Positions 35,502 to 46,606 of a stretch of DNA of 64,000 nucleotides are shown piece by piece (position 1 is the first letter of the stretch; each line of letters starts with the position of its first letter). The notes beneath the pieces are model-generated. The model saw nothing but the letters and a program-made list of their open reading frames with translations. It searched no databases and was not told where the DNA came from. The DNA is from Chryseobacterium indologenes (lineage in GTDB: Bacteria; Bacteroidota; Bacteroidia; Flavobacteriales; Weeksellaceae): assembly GCA_001013295.1 (NCBI GenBank), contig LAZY01000040.1, positions 1 to 64,000 on the forward strand, written 5' to 3'. The translations under genes were made by a program, and so were the position numbers.

Positions 35502-37150
35502 GATTCTTTATTTTTAATAATTTCCTGTATGAAGGCATTAGGAGACATTCCGGTCAGGGATTTAAATACATTGGTAAATGCTCCATGAGAAGAAAACCCC
35601 GAATATTCTGCCAGATAACTTACTTTATAATTGAGATAGGCAGGATCAGTTTTCAGAAGACGTGCAATATGATTAATCCTCAGTTCATTAATATATCCAT
35701 TAAAATTCTTCCCCTTATTGGTATTGATAACCTCTGACAAGTATTTGGTATTGATCCCTGTTTGGGCAGAAAGGATCGCCAGCGACATATTTTTATTCAG
35801 ATAATTATCAGACTTTTCCCAGTCTTTCAGTTTCTGTAGAATTTCTTCCTCTTTTTCTTTTGAAATTCTGGACGGATCTTTTTCCTGGTTTCTGCTCTCT
35901 TTTATCTCTTCTTCTTTTGGCTGAACCATTTGCACCTGTACAGGTATAGGTTCATCTTTCATTTTCAGCTTTTCAAAAAAACCGATCTGCTTTTTCAGAT
36001 CTTTACCTTTGGCTAACTCATTGTAAAAGTAAGCGATGCTTCCCGCTATAAGTATCAAAATAACAAGAATTACAATTCTGAATTGTTTTAATTTATTCTG
36101 TTTTTCAAATTCTATGTTTTTGTCATGATAGGTTTCCATGAGTTTCACAACATATTGTATCCCTTCTTTCCTGCTGGCATCCAGTTTTGCTTTCTGATCC
36201 GTGTATAAATTATTGTAGTAATAATACTTTTCGTCATTATGAAGTGCCAAATAATTGCGGGCAAAAAGCTCATAAAATATGATCTTGAGATCATTATAAG
36301 GCAGGTCACTGATTTCAGAAAATCCTTTTTCCAGATTTTTTATGGCTGTATTATAGTCCTGTTTCAGAAAGAAATACCGGGACAGACTTTCATAGGCAAA
36401 AGCTGTGATGAAAGCATTATTATTGTGTTTTTCAATATCTTCAATCACATCATCAAGCAGTTTTTTTGCTTCTTCCAATCTGTTCTTCCGCATCAGAAAG
36501 GTAGAACGGAAAATGACATTCTCCCATTTAATAATTTTGTTTTCCTCATTATTAATATTCAGGTAAGAGTCACTCTTATCAAGGTTGGCCAGAGTGGCTT
36601 CATAATTTCTGGTAATTCCGGCATTGATAGCCTGAAGCTGGAACAGTTTTGCAAGAACCATGCGTTCTTTTGCTTTGTTGCTTTTTAATAATTGGGGATC
36701 TTTTAAAATATCTGCAATAATATTTTTCGACTGTCCGTATAATCCTAAGTTTTGGTACTGATCTGCAAGATTATAATCATCAAACAGTTGAATAAAATGG
36801 GAAAGGCTCCCCTTCTCATCATTTTCTTCTTTCTGATTTGAGATACTTACAGACTGTACATAATTTCCCTGTAAAGCATAAGCCTGAGAAATAATATTTC
36901 GTAAAATAACTTTATGCTCAACATTCTTATCACTGATCAGAAGACTTTGGGAATAGCTGATACATTCTTCAGGGTTTTGATATAATTTCTGAAAAGCCTT
37001 ATCTGTCAAAATGCTGAAATCCGGAGCTGCCTGCCCATTTATTAAAACCGGACACAGCAGTATGAAGAACAATACCAACAAATCACTTTTCAGTATTTTT
37101 TTTAACACAAGGATCATTTTCCCACTGTTTTTATTTGATATTTCTATCAT
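35498..37150 (-). CDS. TPR sensor with C-terminal AraC-type DNA-binding domain
   Basis: The 550-residue protein may really start at Met12 (37117), just ahead of a signal/anchor segment (LLVLFFILLCPVLINGQ). A periplasmic TPR-like region spans about residues 40-345. A membrane span (FRIVILVILILIAGSIAYFY) and a cytoplasmic linker lead to an AraC-type double helix-turn-helix (LSAQTGINTKYLSEVIN, VSYLAEYSGFSSHGAFTNVF) at the end. It is a one-component membrane regulator, common in Flavobacteriia. It is coupled to the TPR gene downstream. Confidence 0.9.
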   Translation of the reverse strand: MIEISNKNSGKMILVLKKILKSDLLVLFFILLCPVLINGQAAPDFSILTDKAFQKLYQNPEECISYSQSLLISDKNVEHKVILRNIISQAYALQGNYVQSVSISNQKEENDEKGSLSHFIQLFDDYNLADQYQNLGLYGQSKNIIADILKDPQLLKSNKAKERMVLAKLFQLQAINAGITRNYEATLANLDKSDSYLNINNEENKIIKWENVIFRSTFLMRKNRLEEAKKLLDDVIEDIEKHNNNAFITAFAYESLSRYFFLKQDYNTAIKNLEKGFSEISDLPYNDLKIIFYELFARNYLALHNDEKYYYYNNLYTDQKAKLDASRKEGIQYVVKLMETYHDKNIEFEKQNKLKQFRIVILVILILIAGSIAYFYNELAKGKDLKKQIGFFEKLKMKDEPIPVQVQMVQPKEEEIKESRNQEKDPSRISKEKEEEILQKLKDWEKSDNYLNKNMSLAILSAQTGINTKYLSEVINTNKGKNFNGYINELRINHIARLLKTDPAYLNYKVSYLAEYSGFSSHGAFTNVFKSLTGMSPNAFIQEIIKNKES

Positions 37151-37517
37151 TACACCCTTTAAACTCCTTTAATACAAAACACTGATATACAGTATTTTAA
37201 TTTTTAAATTCTTGTAAATTCAATGAATTATGCAAGCTCATTTCTTGATAAGGGGCAAATATAGCGTTAATATTGTTCAAACCTTCAACCTGATTAAAAA
37301 TATTAGACTTATTCTCAAGTTTCAATGAAATCATCACATCTATCATAGATTATTATTATAAAAAATAAAAGATAATCTTACAATAACCTAATATATGATT
37401 TTTAAGAAGCAAGGCAATGGGTCAAGATTCAAAAATCTTTAGTGATACCCTATAAAAATTCATTCTACCACCCATGATCAGAATAAAATCTGACCATAAA
37501 TTAAAAATAGAAATAAA
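37151..37517. other. Divergent intergenic region
   Basis: This 367-base gap separates the AraC-type regulator from a T9SS gene. It holds a minus-strand promoter at 37256-37288. No convincing plus-strand TAnnTTTG box, small ORF or strong hairpin was seen. Confidence 0.5.
37256..37288 (-). promoter_or_regulatory. Promoter of the TPR/AraC gene pair
   Basis: TTG (37286-37288), 22 bases and TATATTTG (37256-37263) on the minus strand. The leader to the first ATG is about 100 bases. Confidence 0.6.
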
Positions 37518-39809
37518 ATGAGAAAACATTACTTATGGATGATTTTGCTCCTTTCGGTTTTTAAACTGAATGCACAGACTTACTGTACTCCTACAGCAGG
37601 GGCCAACAGCCAGAACAACTATCTGAAAAATGCCATATTTTCAGATCAGGGAGCATTATATTACAGCGCATCAGCATATCAGGCATATGTTGATAATTCC
37701 TCAAGCCAAACTGTAACTTCATATCCGGGAGGAACGGTGAATGTGCATCTGGACTTTGCAGGATCAGGAGTCAAATCTTATGTTTGGGTTGACTGGAATG
37801 CGGATGGAGATTTTGATGATTTCTATGAAAATCCGATTGGAATTTCTCTTTATACTTCTGTAGATGATCAATTCTATATTCCTCCCTCTCAGCCGGCAGG
37901 AATGTACAGAATCAGAGTTCAGAGCGGAACATCAATCCCGAATCCTGCCAATCCTTGCGGACCCAACAATTATGGTAATTTCGTAGATTTTGGTCTTAAA
38001 ATAGTGCCTACGCCTACCTGTTTTGTTCCTACAGCACTTGCTTCTTCAGGTATCACGAACAATTCTGCAACGATTTCCTGGACAGCACCTGATACGGCAC
38101 CGGGAAGCTATGAATATTATTATACTTCTTCCACCACGATTCCGGATAATTCCACTCCTGCATCAGGAACCAGTACGACTCTTTCAAAACCCATCAATGG
38201 ACTTGCTTCTTTTACTACCTACTATTATTATGTAAGATCGGTATGCGGTACTTCTGATAAAAGCGCATGGTCTTTAAGAGGCTCATTCAAAACCAAATGT
38301 GATGCTAAAACATCCATGTTTGAAGATTTTGAAACCACCTCAACGGGAACCAATAACGCTGACTGCTGGGACAGAATCGTTCTAGGCACCGGTTACCAGA
38401 CGGTTTCTTCGGGAATCGGAGTTAATAATACCAATGGAATGTCTCAAAGTGCCAATGGAGCTGCGAATGCTGCCCTTGCAGTACTTCCTCTATTCAGCAA
38501 TGTAAATGCAGGTACCCATTGGCTGAGATTCAAGGCAAAGGTAAGCGGTACGGCAGGTGTATTAGACATAGGTTATGTTACCAATGATACGGATGCTTCA
38601 ACTTTTGTGAATATCCAGTCTGTCAACATCAGCAATACGGTCTACGATGGCTACGAATATAATGTAATGGTTCCTAATACTGTTCCTACCAATGCAAGAC
38701 TTGCTATAAAGCACGGAGGGGTACCTTCAGTGAATATTTATTGGGATAATGTCTATTGGGAACCCAAACCTACATGTTTTATCCCAACGAATGTAGTGTT
38801 ATCCAATGCCACCAGCGCCATGGTAACCGCAACATGGACAGCGCCTACACCTGCCCCGGCAATGGGATACGATATTTATTACAGTACCAACAATACTCCT
38901 CCTACTTCATCTACCCAACCCAACCTGACAGGAATAACGGCTAATCCCTATATCATACAGGGATTAAATTCTGCAACAACCTATTACGTTTGGGTAAGAT
39001 CGAGATGCAGTACTACTGACCAAAGCACATGGAGCAATGTTGCCTCTGTATTGACTCTTTGTGCTCCTGTAGCTACTTTATCTGAAAATTTTGATTCTTA
39101 TAATACCGGCTTAATTACAAACGCTCCTTGCTGGGGGAAAGTTTCGACAGGAATAGCCAGTGTAAATATTAATGGAAACGGTGCACTTTCCGGAAGCAGA
39201 CATATATTGCAGCGCAGCATATCTGCCGGTGATATAGCGATTGCAGTATTGCCAGAGTTTACCAATATCAATGCAGGAACTCATTCCTTGAAATTTAATG
39301 CTTATTGTAATGCCAATACAGGAAAACTGGAAATCGGGTATATGACTAACCCTACTGATGCATCTACTTTTACATTGATTCAGCAGCTGAATATTACCAA
39401 TACATCCTACACGCCAACTACCGGAAGCAGTGAATATGTAGTCACAATTCCCAATACAGTTCCTGCAGGAGCAAGACTGGCTATTCGTAATACATATGCT
39501 GTTTCAGGCAACTCATTATATTACTGGGATAATATTTCGTGGGCTCCTACTCAATCGATGGGTGTAAGTGATACTCCCATCCAGGTAAAAGCAGCCATTT
39601 CTCCTAATCCTTTTACTGATACAATTACCATCACTGACTACAAAAATGTACAATTAATAGCCATTTATGATGTTTCAGGTAAACTTGTAAGAGAGATCAG
39701 AAATGTTGACAGTACAGTTTCATTAAAAGATCTGGCATCAGGAATCTATCTGATAAAGATGATAATGAAAAACGGTACTTCCCAAACCGTAAAAGCAATT
39801 AAAAAATAA
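37518..39809 (+). CDS. Modular T9SS type A surface protein (GEVED, fibronectin III)
   Basis: The 763-residue protein has a signal peptide to LNAQ. A GEVED-type domain follows (YVWVDWNADGDFDDFYENPIG), then a fibronectin III domain (NSATISWTAP, GLASFTTYYYYVRSVC). An adhesin/MAM-like jelly-roll opens at FEDFET with AVLPLFSNVNAGTHWLRFKA. A second FnIII and a second jelly-roll follow (LPEFTNINAGTHSLKFNA), so the FnIII-jelly-roll unit is duplicated. The end (about 690 on) is a type A sorting domain (SPNPFTD, LASGIYLIKM). It is a likely adhesin or glycan/peptide-binding surface protein. Confidence 0.88.
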   Translation: MRKHYLWMILLLSVFKLNAQTYCTPTAGANSQNNYLKNAIFSDQGALYYSASAYQAYVDNSSSQTVTSYPGGTVNVHLDFAGSGVKSYVWVDWNADGDFDDFYENPIGISLYTSVDDQFYIPPSQPAGMYRIRVQSGTSIPNPANPCGPNNYGNFVDFGLKIVPTPTCFVPTALASSGITNNSATISWTAPDTAPGSYEYYYTSSTTIPDNSTPASGTSTTLSKPINGLASFTTYYYYVRSVCGTSDKSAWSLRGSFKTKCDAKTSMFEDFETTSTGTNNADCWDRIVLGTGYQTVSSGIGVNNTNGMSQSANGAANAALAVLPLFSNVNAGTHWLRFKAKVSGTAGVLDIGYVTNDTDASTFVNIQSVNISNTVYDGYEYNVMVPNTVPTNARLAIKHGGVPSVNIYWDNVYWEPKPTCFIPTNVVLSNATSAMVTATWTAPTPAPAMGYDIYYSTNNTPPTSSTQPNLTGITANPYIIQGLNSATTYYVWVRSRCSTTDQSTWSNVASVLTLCAPVATLSENFDSYNTGLITNAPCWGKVSTGIASVNINGNGALSGSRHILQRSISAGDIAIAVLPEFTNINAGTHSLKFNAYCNANTGKLEIGYMTNPTDASTFTLIQQLNITNTSYTPTTGSSEYVVTIPNTVPAGARLAIRNTYAVSGNSLYYWDNISWAPTQSMGVSDTPIQVKAAISPNPFTDTITITDYKNVQLIAIYDVSGKLVREIRNVDSTVSLKDLASGIYLIKMIMKNGTSQTVKAIKK

Positions 39810-39818
39810 ATGTTGTCT

Positions 39819-39870
39819 CTGTCATCAAAAGCGGCGAAAATTTACCCGTCGCTTTTATGGCAGTTTTTTT
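39819..39870 (+). terminator. Terminator of the modular T9SS gene
   Basis: CTGTCAT ... AAAAGCGGC with GTCGCTTTT ... ATGGCAG form a long hairpin with one bulge, followed by a run of T residues. Confidence 0.85.
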
Positions 39871-40020
39871 CACCATTCTAAATCTATTCAATGAAAAATC
39901 TTTACTTCATTCACCATTAATATTCAGGAGATCATCTTTATTCAGCTGTTCTCATGGAATAAAGATTCCGGAAAGCGGTTTTCAGTTTTCATCCTGTCTC
40001 ATTATAAATAACGTTATTCA

Positions 40021-43000
40021 ATGATTACTATCTATATCCCCTACCAGACAAATCAATGGTTGTTATCAATCAAAAAGCTTTTGTTCGTTTTTTTACTTCT
40101 CTTTGTAGCAAGCAATAAACTCTTTTCGCAGAGAGATACAGAACATTGGTTCGCTCCTATGATGTCCAGGCTCAATGACTCCAATAAGCAGGCTCTATTT
40201 TTGTCTACAGATTCTACGACTCCTTTTCCTGTTACGATCTATAATAACAATGCCGTAATTGGAACCGTAACGATCAGCAAGGGTAATCCACAGTCTTTTG
40301 AGATTCTAATGGACAATATGATCACGGGAATTCAGACTGAAGCTTTTAAGGTAACAGGACGCGGGCTTTATGTAAAGGGAGAAAAACCTTTTTTCTGTAC
40401 CTTCAGGTTTTCCACCAAAAATCATGGCGAAATACTTACATCGAAAGGAAAAGCGGGTGTAGGAACCAAATTTTATACAGCCTATGGACCTGTGGCTGTT
40501 TCTGCTTCAAATCTCAATTTCACATGTGGTGTACTGGCTACGGAAGACAATACTGTAGTAACGGTATCCAATTATAGTCCCTCGGTTCAGTTTTCTAACG
40601 GAACCAGCGGAACCACAAACCCAACAATGACTTTCACCCTGAATAAAGGGCAATCTTATATTATAGAAGGAATAGGAAATCAGGCAGGAAATCAAACCGG
40701 TTTTATAGGAGCTAAAATAGAATCCAACAAACCGGTAAGTGTTACTAATGGAAATTTTAACGGCCAGATTATCAATTCAAATAATGGTGGTGATATTTTA
40801 ATGGATCAGTCGATACCGGTAGAACGGTTAGGGGATGAATTTGTCCTCGTTAAGGGCATGGCTCCTATCGCAGCGAATGTAGAAGGTGCTATAGTAACAG
40901 CAACAGAGAACAACACTCAGGTATACCTCAATGATGATGTAACTCCGGTTGCCACTCTTAATGAGGGCCAGTTCTACCGTATCGGCTCTTCTTCATATGT
41001 CAATCAGAATAGTACGGGACATTACAATATGCGGATCAGGACTACAAAGAAGGTGTATGTTTACCAGCTGATGGCAGGTACTTCAACCTCCTTTGTTGAA
41101 ATTACGATTGGCGCTAATTATATCCCACCTCTCAACTGTTTTCTTCCTAAGACAATAGATGAAATAGGAATGATCAATATTATGCCTTACTATACAACCA
41201 TCACCCCTATTGTTAAGCTCAATATCATTACTGAAACCGGAGCTACAGTAACGGTGAATGGTGCTCAGCTCACTGCAGCACAGGGACCATTTCCGGTAAC
41301 AGGAAATGCCAACTGGGTGACTTACTCCATGCCTAATGTTACGGGTAATATTACGGTTCAGTCTACCAAGGCTGTGACTGCAGGAATTGCTGCGGGAGAA
41401 GGAAACGTAGGCTACGGTGGTTATTTCGCAGGATTTTCTTCTATTCCTGTTATTTCTAAAAAGAATGGAGATTGTATTCCCGGAATGGTACTTGAAGTGG
41501 ATGACAGCTATGTATCTTATCAATGGAATTTTAATGGAAATCCCATTCCGGGAGCAACATCCAATACCTATACTCCAACCCAGGCCGGAAACTATACCGC
41601 AACGGTATCGGTAGGCGGCAGCTGCCCTCCGGCAGCAACCCCGGTTTATAAAGCTTTCAGTTGTACTACCAATACTACAAAAGCTTTAACAGTTTGCTCA
41701 ACAGGAACTCCTGTTAGCATTACTCCATCTTTCACCAGTTCTTCTCAAACACCTTCGCCCGGCAGTGTACAAATTATTACCCCTCCAGCAAAGGGTAGTC
41801 TTACAATAAATCCTTCAACAGGAATACTTACCTATACAGCCAATACCGGAACAATTACCGACTCTTTTACTTATAAATTCTGCGGTAATGTTCCTGAGTT
41901 TACAGATTGTGAACAGGTGAAAGTAAATATAACGGTACAGTCCGTAACAGCAACTAATATGACTCTTAAAGCCTGCAGTAATAACGGAACCGGAATTTTT
42001 GACCTTACTTCTGCCAATGTAGGGGGTCCTGCCGGAAGTACAAAAAAATATTTCCCTACATCTGCTGATCTGGCCGCAGGAACTAATGAAATTATTCCAG
42101 CCAATGCCTATATATCTGCTGCCCCTAAAGATGTCTATGTAAAAGTATCGACCCCTGAAGGTTGTTTTGCCCAGGCTAAAATCAGTCTCCTGTTTAATCC
42201 TGCTCCTCAGGTACAGAACGCATCTTTAACATCCTGCTATATAGACACAACTCCGGATAAAGGAAACTTCGATCTTACCAAAGCTATAGTTACCGGGGAA
42301 ACTGGAGTGACGAAAGAATATTATAAAACCATGCAGGACGCTTCTTTCGGAATCAATGCCATTACAAATCCAGCTATTTATCTTTCTTCCAGTGGAATGG
42401 TCTACATAAAAGTGATCAATGCCTTCGGATGTTATGCAATAGCAGCAGTAACCCTTACCGTCACATTACCTCATCCGTCACCGCTTCTTAAGGATCAGTT
42501 TATCTGTTTTGATGCCACGACAACACTGGATGCAGGAACGGGTTATGAATCATATGAATGGAGTACGGGAGCTACGACTTCCTCCATTTCCAATGTAGAA
42601 GTAGGAAATTACTGGGTTATCTTGGGACACAATAACTGTTTTACCAAGCAGACTATTTCTGTCAAAAAAGCCCCTGAACCTGTTATCAAACAAATTGATA
42701 TTGATAACAATAAAGCAACACTTACTGTAACCGGAGGAACTCCTTCTTATCTATATTCTACTGACGGTATCAACTGGCAAAGTTCAAATGTCTTTACAGG
42801 GCTTCCCAATGGTCAAAATAAGTTTTATGTAAAGGATTCTTACAGTTGTGAGCCGGTACAAGCAGAGCTGACAGTCATCAATATCATCAATGCCATCACA
42901 CCGAATGGGGACAACGTGAACGATATTATTTCTTATGCAGACCTTGCCTATAAGAAAGATCTGTCCTTTACAGTATATGACAGGTATGGAAATAATGTTT

Positions 43001-43155
43001 TTGCAGGGACACGCTTTAATAATTACACATGGGACGGAATGTTCAGCAATAAAAAACTGTTTACAGGAACTTACTGGTATGTCATCACCTGGAAAGAACC
43101 GGCTTTGAAAGATGCTGTCATCAAATATACCGGATGGATCCTACTAAAAAATTAA
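40021..43155 (+). CDS. T9SS type B (gliding-motility CTD) surface protein, copy 1
   Basis: The 1044-residue protein has a signal peptide ending near LFSQ. An N-terminal region of about 430 residues opens [11 protein letters not shown] and resembles IgGFc-binding-type beta domains. An Ig-like [19 protein letters not shown] segment follows, then a cadherin-like [13 protein letters not shown] repeat, repeats starting [10 protein letters not shown], and an [14 protein letters not shown] segment. The end is a gliding-motility-associated type B C-terminal domain ([40 protein letters not shown]). Type B cargo is T9SS-secreted. It is a tandem paralog of the next gene. Confidence 0.9.
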   Translation: MITIYIPYQTNQWLLSIKKLLFVFLLLFVASNKLFSQRDTEHWFAPMMSRLNDSNKQALFLSTDSTTPFPVTIYNNNAVIGTVTISKGNPQSFEILMDNMITGIQTEAFKVTGRGLYVKGEKPFFCTFRFSTKNHGEILTSKGKAGVGTKFYTAYGPVAVSASNLNFTCGVLATEDNTVVTVSNYSPSVQFSNGTSGTTNPTMTFTLNKGQSYIIEGIGNQAGNQTGFIGAKIESNKPVSVTNGNFNGQIINSNNGGDILMDQSIPVERLGDEFVLVKGMAPIAANVEGAIVTATENNTQVYLNDDVTPVATLNEGQFYRIGSSSYVNQNSTGHYNMRIRTTKKVYVYQLMAGTSTSFVEITIGANYIPPLNCFLPKTIDEIGMINIMPYYTTITPIVKLNIITETGATVTVNGAQLTAAQGPFPVTGNANWVTYSMPNVTGNITVQSTKAVTAGIAAGEGNVGYGGYFAGFSSIPVISKKNGDCIPGMVLEVDDSYVSYQWNFNGNPIPGATSNTYTPTQAGNYTATVSVGGSCPPAATPVYKAFSCTTNTTKALTVCSTGTPVSITPSFTSSSQTPSPGSVQIITPPAKGSLTINPSTGILTYTANTGTITDSFTYKFCGNVPEFTDCEQVKVNITVQSVTATNMTLKACSNNGTGIFDLTSANVGGPAGSTKKYFPTSADLAAGTNEIIPANAYISAAPKDVYVKVSTPEGCFAQAKISLLFNPAPQVQNASLTSCYIDTTPDKGNFDLTKAIVTGETGVTKEYYKTMQDASFGINAITNPAIYLSSSGMVYIKVINAFGCYAIAAVTLTVTLPHPSPLLKDQFICFDATTTLDAGTGYESYEWSTGATTSSISNVEVGNYWVILGHNNCFTKQTISVKKAPEPVIKQIDIDNNKATLTVTGGTPSYLYSTDGINWQSSNVFTGLPNGQNKFYVKDSYSCEPVQAELTVINIINAITPNGDNVNDIISYADLAYKKDLSFTVYDRYGNNVFAGTRFNNYTWDGMFSNKKLFTGTYWYVITWKEPALKDAVIKYTGWILLKN

Positions 43156-43250
43156 AACCAGACTTCAGGATCATACAATTGTCATTATACAACGGCTTGC
43201 TCTTAGGGAGCAGCTGATCTATTCAACTTAATTTAATATTCCTTAAACTT

Positions 43251-46200
43251 ATGAAAAGGATTTTATTTATTCTTATACTGCTATTCATCTCTTCCACTGT
43301 CACCGCACAAAGGGATACTGACCACTGGTTTGCTCCTATGGTAGCCAGCGCCAGCAATGGCTCACCCAAACAGGCATTATATCTATCCACAGACAGTACC
43401 ACTCCATTTCCTGTTACTGTTTACAACAACAATACAGCAATAGGAACTGTCACCATCAGCAAAGGAAATCCACAGGCATTTGATGTTCCGATGAATCTGA
43501 TGATAGGTCAGAATACCACAGATGCAATGAGTGTAAAAACACGAGGGCTTTATCTTCATGGTGATATACCATTTTTTGCTACGTATAGGTTTTCAGAAGT
43601 TAATCACGGTGAAATTTTAACCTCAAAGGGTAAAGCGGGAATCGGTAAGAAATTCTATGCAGTATACGCACCTCTGATGAACAATCAGAGCAGTCAGAAT
43701 TTTTCCTGCGGTATTCTTGCAACTGAAGACAATACTCAAATTAAAGTTTCAGGATACGGTATGACGACCTGGTTTTATAATAATTTTAACGGCCTCACTC
43801 ACCCCAGTATTACCATCACTCTGAACAAAGGGCAATCCTACATATTTGCAGGATTAGCCAATAAACCGGGAAACAAAGACGGATTTATCGGGGCTAAAAT
43901 TGAAGCCACAAAACCAGTCTCCGTTACCAACGGGAATTATCATGGACAGTTCGGAATGACTCCTCCTTATAACGGAGAGGACATCATCATGGATCAGTCT
44001 GTTCCTGTGGAACGTTTAGGGCAGGAATTTGTCATGATCAAAGGGATGGGAAATCTACTTCCGGAAATTGAAGGAGCTATCATTGTAGCCACAGAAAATA
44101 ATACGGAGATCAGGCTCAATGATAATCCCACTCCTGTTGCTACCCTCAACGAAGGGCAATACTACCGTGTCAGTGCCATGAATTATGTATTGAACGGGCC
44201 TTCCCATCACAATATGTATATCAAATCTTCAAAGAATGTATATGTATATCAGCTTCTGTCAGGGATTGCAGATAATGATGCTACGGAAGGTTTTAATTAT
44301 ATTCCGCCATTAAACTGTTTTCTTCCTACAATTATTGATGAAATTGGAAAAATAGGAGAACTACCTTATTATACAACCTTTAATCCACCACTTACTGTAA
44401 AGCTCAATATTCTTACCCAGACCGGAGCTACAGTAACGGTGAACGGAATCCCTACAACAGCAACACAGGGGCCTTTTCCGGTAACCGGAACCAAAGATTG
44501 GGTTTCTTATTCTGTACCCAACATCACAGGAAATGTAACGGTAGCTTCTACAAAAGCTGTCACCGCCGGAATTATAGGCGGAAGTGGAAACTTGGGATAT
44601 GGAGGGTATTTTGCCGGATTCAATTCTATCCCGGTGATCAGCAAATCTGCAGGGGAATGTGTTCCGGGAATTAGCCTGGAAGTAGAAAGTGGTTTTGACC
44701 ATTATCAGTGGAATCTCAATGGCAATCCAATTCCGGGGGCAAATTCAAGTACCTATACACCTACTCAGGCAGGAAGTTATACAGTATCGATCACCAAAAG
44801 TACATGCTCACCTATTATCACTTATCCTTACAAAGTATATTCATGCTTAGCCAATACAATAAAGCAGATCAATATCTGTAGTACAGGAACTCCTACGGCC
44901 ATTACACCTGCCTTTACCAATTCTACGCAGACTCCGGTACCGGGTACGGTGCAAATCATCACTCCCCCAATCAATGGAACTTTAACGGTAAATCCAACAA
45001 CAGGAATCCTTACTTATACCGCTAATGCAGGAACTACGACAGATACTTTCACGTATAAATTCTGCGGAAACGACCCGGATTTTACAGATTGTGAGCAGGT
45101 AAAAGTCAACGTAACGATACAACCTCTGATCCTTAGCGATGCTATCGTAAAAACATGCAGCATCAACGGAACCGGTATTTTTGATCTGACAACAGCCAAT
45201 GTAGGAGGTCCCGCCAATACTGTCAAAAAATATTACCCGACTCTGGCTGACCTCAACGCAGGAACGAATGAAATTATGATTGCCGGCGCATATCCTTCAA
45301 CAGTCCCGGCCAGTGTCTATGTAAAAGTAACCACAGTAGACGGCTGTACTGCGAATGCAAAAATCACTCTTCAGTTTCATCCGGCCCCTAATGTACAGGA
45401 TGCCTCAATTACAGGATGTTTCGTTCCCAACAACCCGAATACAGGAACTTTTGACCTAACTTCAGCACTGGTCACCACTACAGCTCCTGTAACAAAAAAA
45501 TACTATCCAACACTTACTGATGCCACCAATGGAACGAATGAAATAATGACTCCGGCGAATTATATCTCACCCAATACAACGGTATATGTAAAAGTAACCA
45601 CAGCTAACGGATGTTTTGATTTTGCTAAAATTACTTTAACAATCACTCCTCCTAAGCCCTCTCCGCTGCTGACGGATCAGTATATATGCCCTGAAGCCCG
45701 AATCACATTGAATGCAGGACCAGGATATACTTCCTATTTATGGAGTACCGGAGCAACAACAGCTTCCATTACTGTTTCTATAGGCAATTATTGGGTGATT
45801 CTTAAATCCGGTGGCTGTGAGACTAAACAATTGGTAAAAGTAATGTCTGTTCCTATCCCGAAGATTAAAAAGATTAATGTAACAAACAATACAGCAACTA
45901 TTATTGTAGAGGATGGCACTTCTCCTTATCAATATTCGAAGGACGGAATGATCTGGCAGGACTCTAATGTGTTCACCAATCTTACAAGAGGTAAAAATAT
46001 GTTCTATGTAAAAGACGCCAGCAATTGTAATCCTGTGGAAGCACAGATACTGGTTCCTAATCTCGTTAACGCCATTACGCCAAACAGCGATGGCATCAAC
46101 GATACTCTGGATTATTCGGAGCTGACATTTCTGAAAGACCTGAAGTTTGGTATTTTCAACAGATACGGACAACTTATCTACTCTTCTGAGAAAAACAATA

Positions 46201-46337
46201 ATTACAGATGGGACGGCACTATCGGAGGTAGCCCGGTCAGCAGTGACACCTATTGGTATGAAATAAGATGGACAGATCCGGACACTCAGAAACTGGTCAC
46301 CTATACAGGGTGGATTCTTGTAAAAAACCGGAATTAA
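43251..46337 (+). CDS. T9SS type B (gliding-motility CTD) surface protein, copy 2
   Basis: The 1028-residue paralog of copy 1 has the same domain order: signal peptide, RDTDHWFAPMV opening, ITKPxxVTNGN-like repeats, [19 protein letters not shown] Ig-like segment, [12 protein letters not shown] segment, LWSTGATTASIT and the type B CTD (NAITPNSDGIND, FGIFNRYGQLIY, DTYWYEIRW, GWILVKN). It lies 95 bases after copy 1 with no terminator between them, so they are likely co-transcribed. The tandem duplication with diverged loops suggests variants of one adhesin-like function. Confidence 0.9.
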   Translation: MKRILFILILLFISSTVTAQRDTDHWFAPMVASASNGSPKQALYLSTDSTTPFPVTVYNNNTAIGTVTISKGNPQAFDVPMNLMIGQNTTDAMSVKTRGLYLHGDIPFFATYRFSEVNHGEILTSKGKAGIGKKFYAVYAPLMNNQSSQNFSCGILATEDNTQIKVSGYGMTTWFYNNFNGLTHPSITITLNKGQSYIFAGLANKPGNKDGFIGAKIEATKPVSVTNGNYHGQFGMTPPYNGEDIIMDQSVPVERLGQEFVMIKGMGNLLPEIEGAIIVATENNTEIRLNDNPTPVATLNEGQYYRVSAMNYVLNGPSHHNMYIKSSKNVYVYQLLSGIADNDATEGFNYIPPLNCFLPTIIDEIGKIGELPYYTTFNPPLTVKLNILTQTGATVTVNGIPTTATQGPFPVTGTKDWVSYSVPNITGNVTVASTKAVTAGIIGGSGNLGYGGYFAGFNSIPVISKSAGECVPGISLEVESGFDHYQWNLNGNPIPGANSSTYTPTQAGSYTVSITKSTCSPIITYPYKVYSCLANTIKQINICSTGTPTAITPAFTNSTQTPVPGTVQIITPPINGTLTVNPTTGILTYTANAGTTTDTFTYKFCGNDPDFTDCEQVKVNVTIQPLILSDAIVKTCSINGTGIFDLTTANVGGPANTVKKYYPTLADLNAGTNEIMIAGAYPSTVPASVYVKVTTVDGCTANAKITLQFHPAPNVQDASITGCFVPNNPNTGTFDLTSALVTTTAPVTKKYYPTLTDATNGTNEIMTPANYISPNTTVYVKVTTANGCFDFAKITLTITPPKPSPLLTDQYICPEARITLNAGPGYTSYLWSTGATTASITVSIGNYWVILKSGGCETKQLVKVMSVPIPKIKKINVTNNTATIIVEDGTSPYQYSKDGMIWQDSNVFTNLTRGKNMFYVKDASNCNPVEAQILVPNLVNAITPNSDGINDTLDYSELTFLKDLKFGIFNRYGQLIYSSEKNNNYRWDGTIGGSPVSSDTYWYEIRWTDPDTQKLVTYTGWILVKNRN

Positions 46338-46387
46338 TCACAATACATGATGCCTGATAAGGCTTGTACTACTTTTTGTTTAAAGAG

Positions 46388-46415
46388 ACTGTCTCATTTT
46401 TGAGACAGTTTTTTA
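46388..46415 (+). terminator. Terminator of the tandem T9SS pair
   Basis: Perfect 9-base arms, ACTGTCTCA and TGAGACAGT, flank a TTTT loop and are followed by T residues. It has the same core as the terminators at 88-112 and 2172-2193. Confidence 0.9.
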
Positions 46416-46606
46416 TTGTATTCCTACTGCACTTGCTTCGATTTTTCCCAATATAAGGGAAAAGTGACGAATTGACACAATATATCAAATGGCATCATTT
46501 TCGACTTAATCATCAATAATTAATATATAAAACTTCTATAATGTATTAAATTAAAAACACAAAAGGAAATAAATGATACATTTAATAACCTCACAATTCT
46601 GATTGA

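Noticed and set aside
36239-36688. 149-residue plus-strand ORF
   Set aside because: It lies wholly antisense to the TPR/AraC regulator, has no promoter or domain, and the regulator frame is clearly coding.
41083-41523. 146-residue minus-strand ORF
   Set aside because: It is antisense to the type B surface protein, with His/Arg/Ser-rich composition typical of shadow frames.
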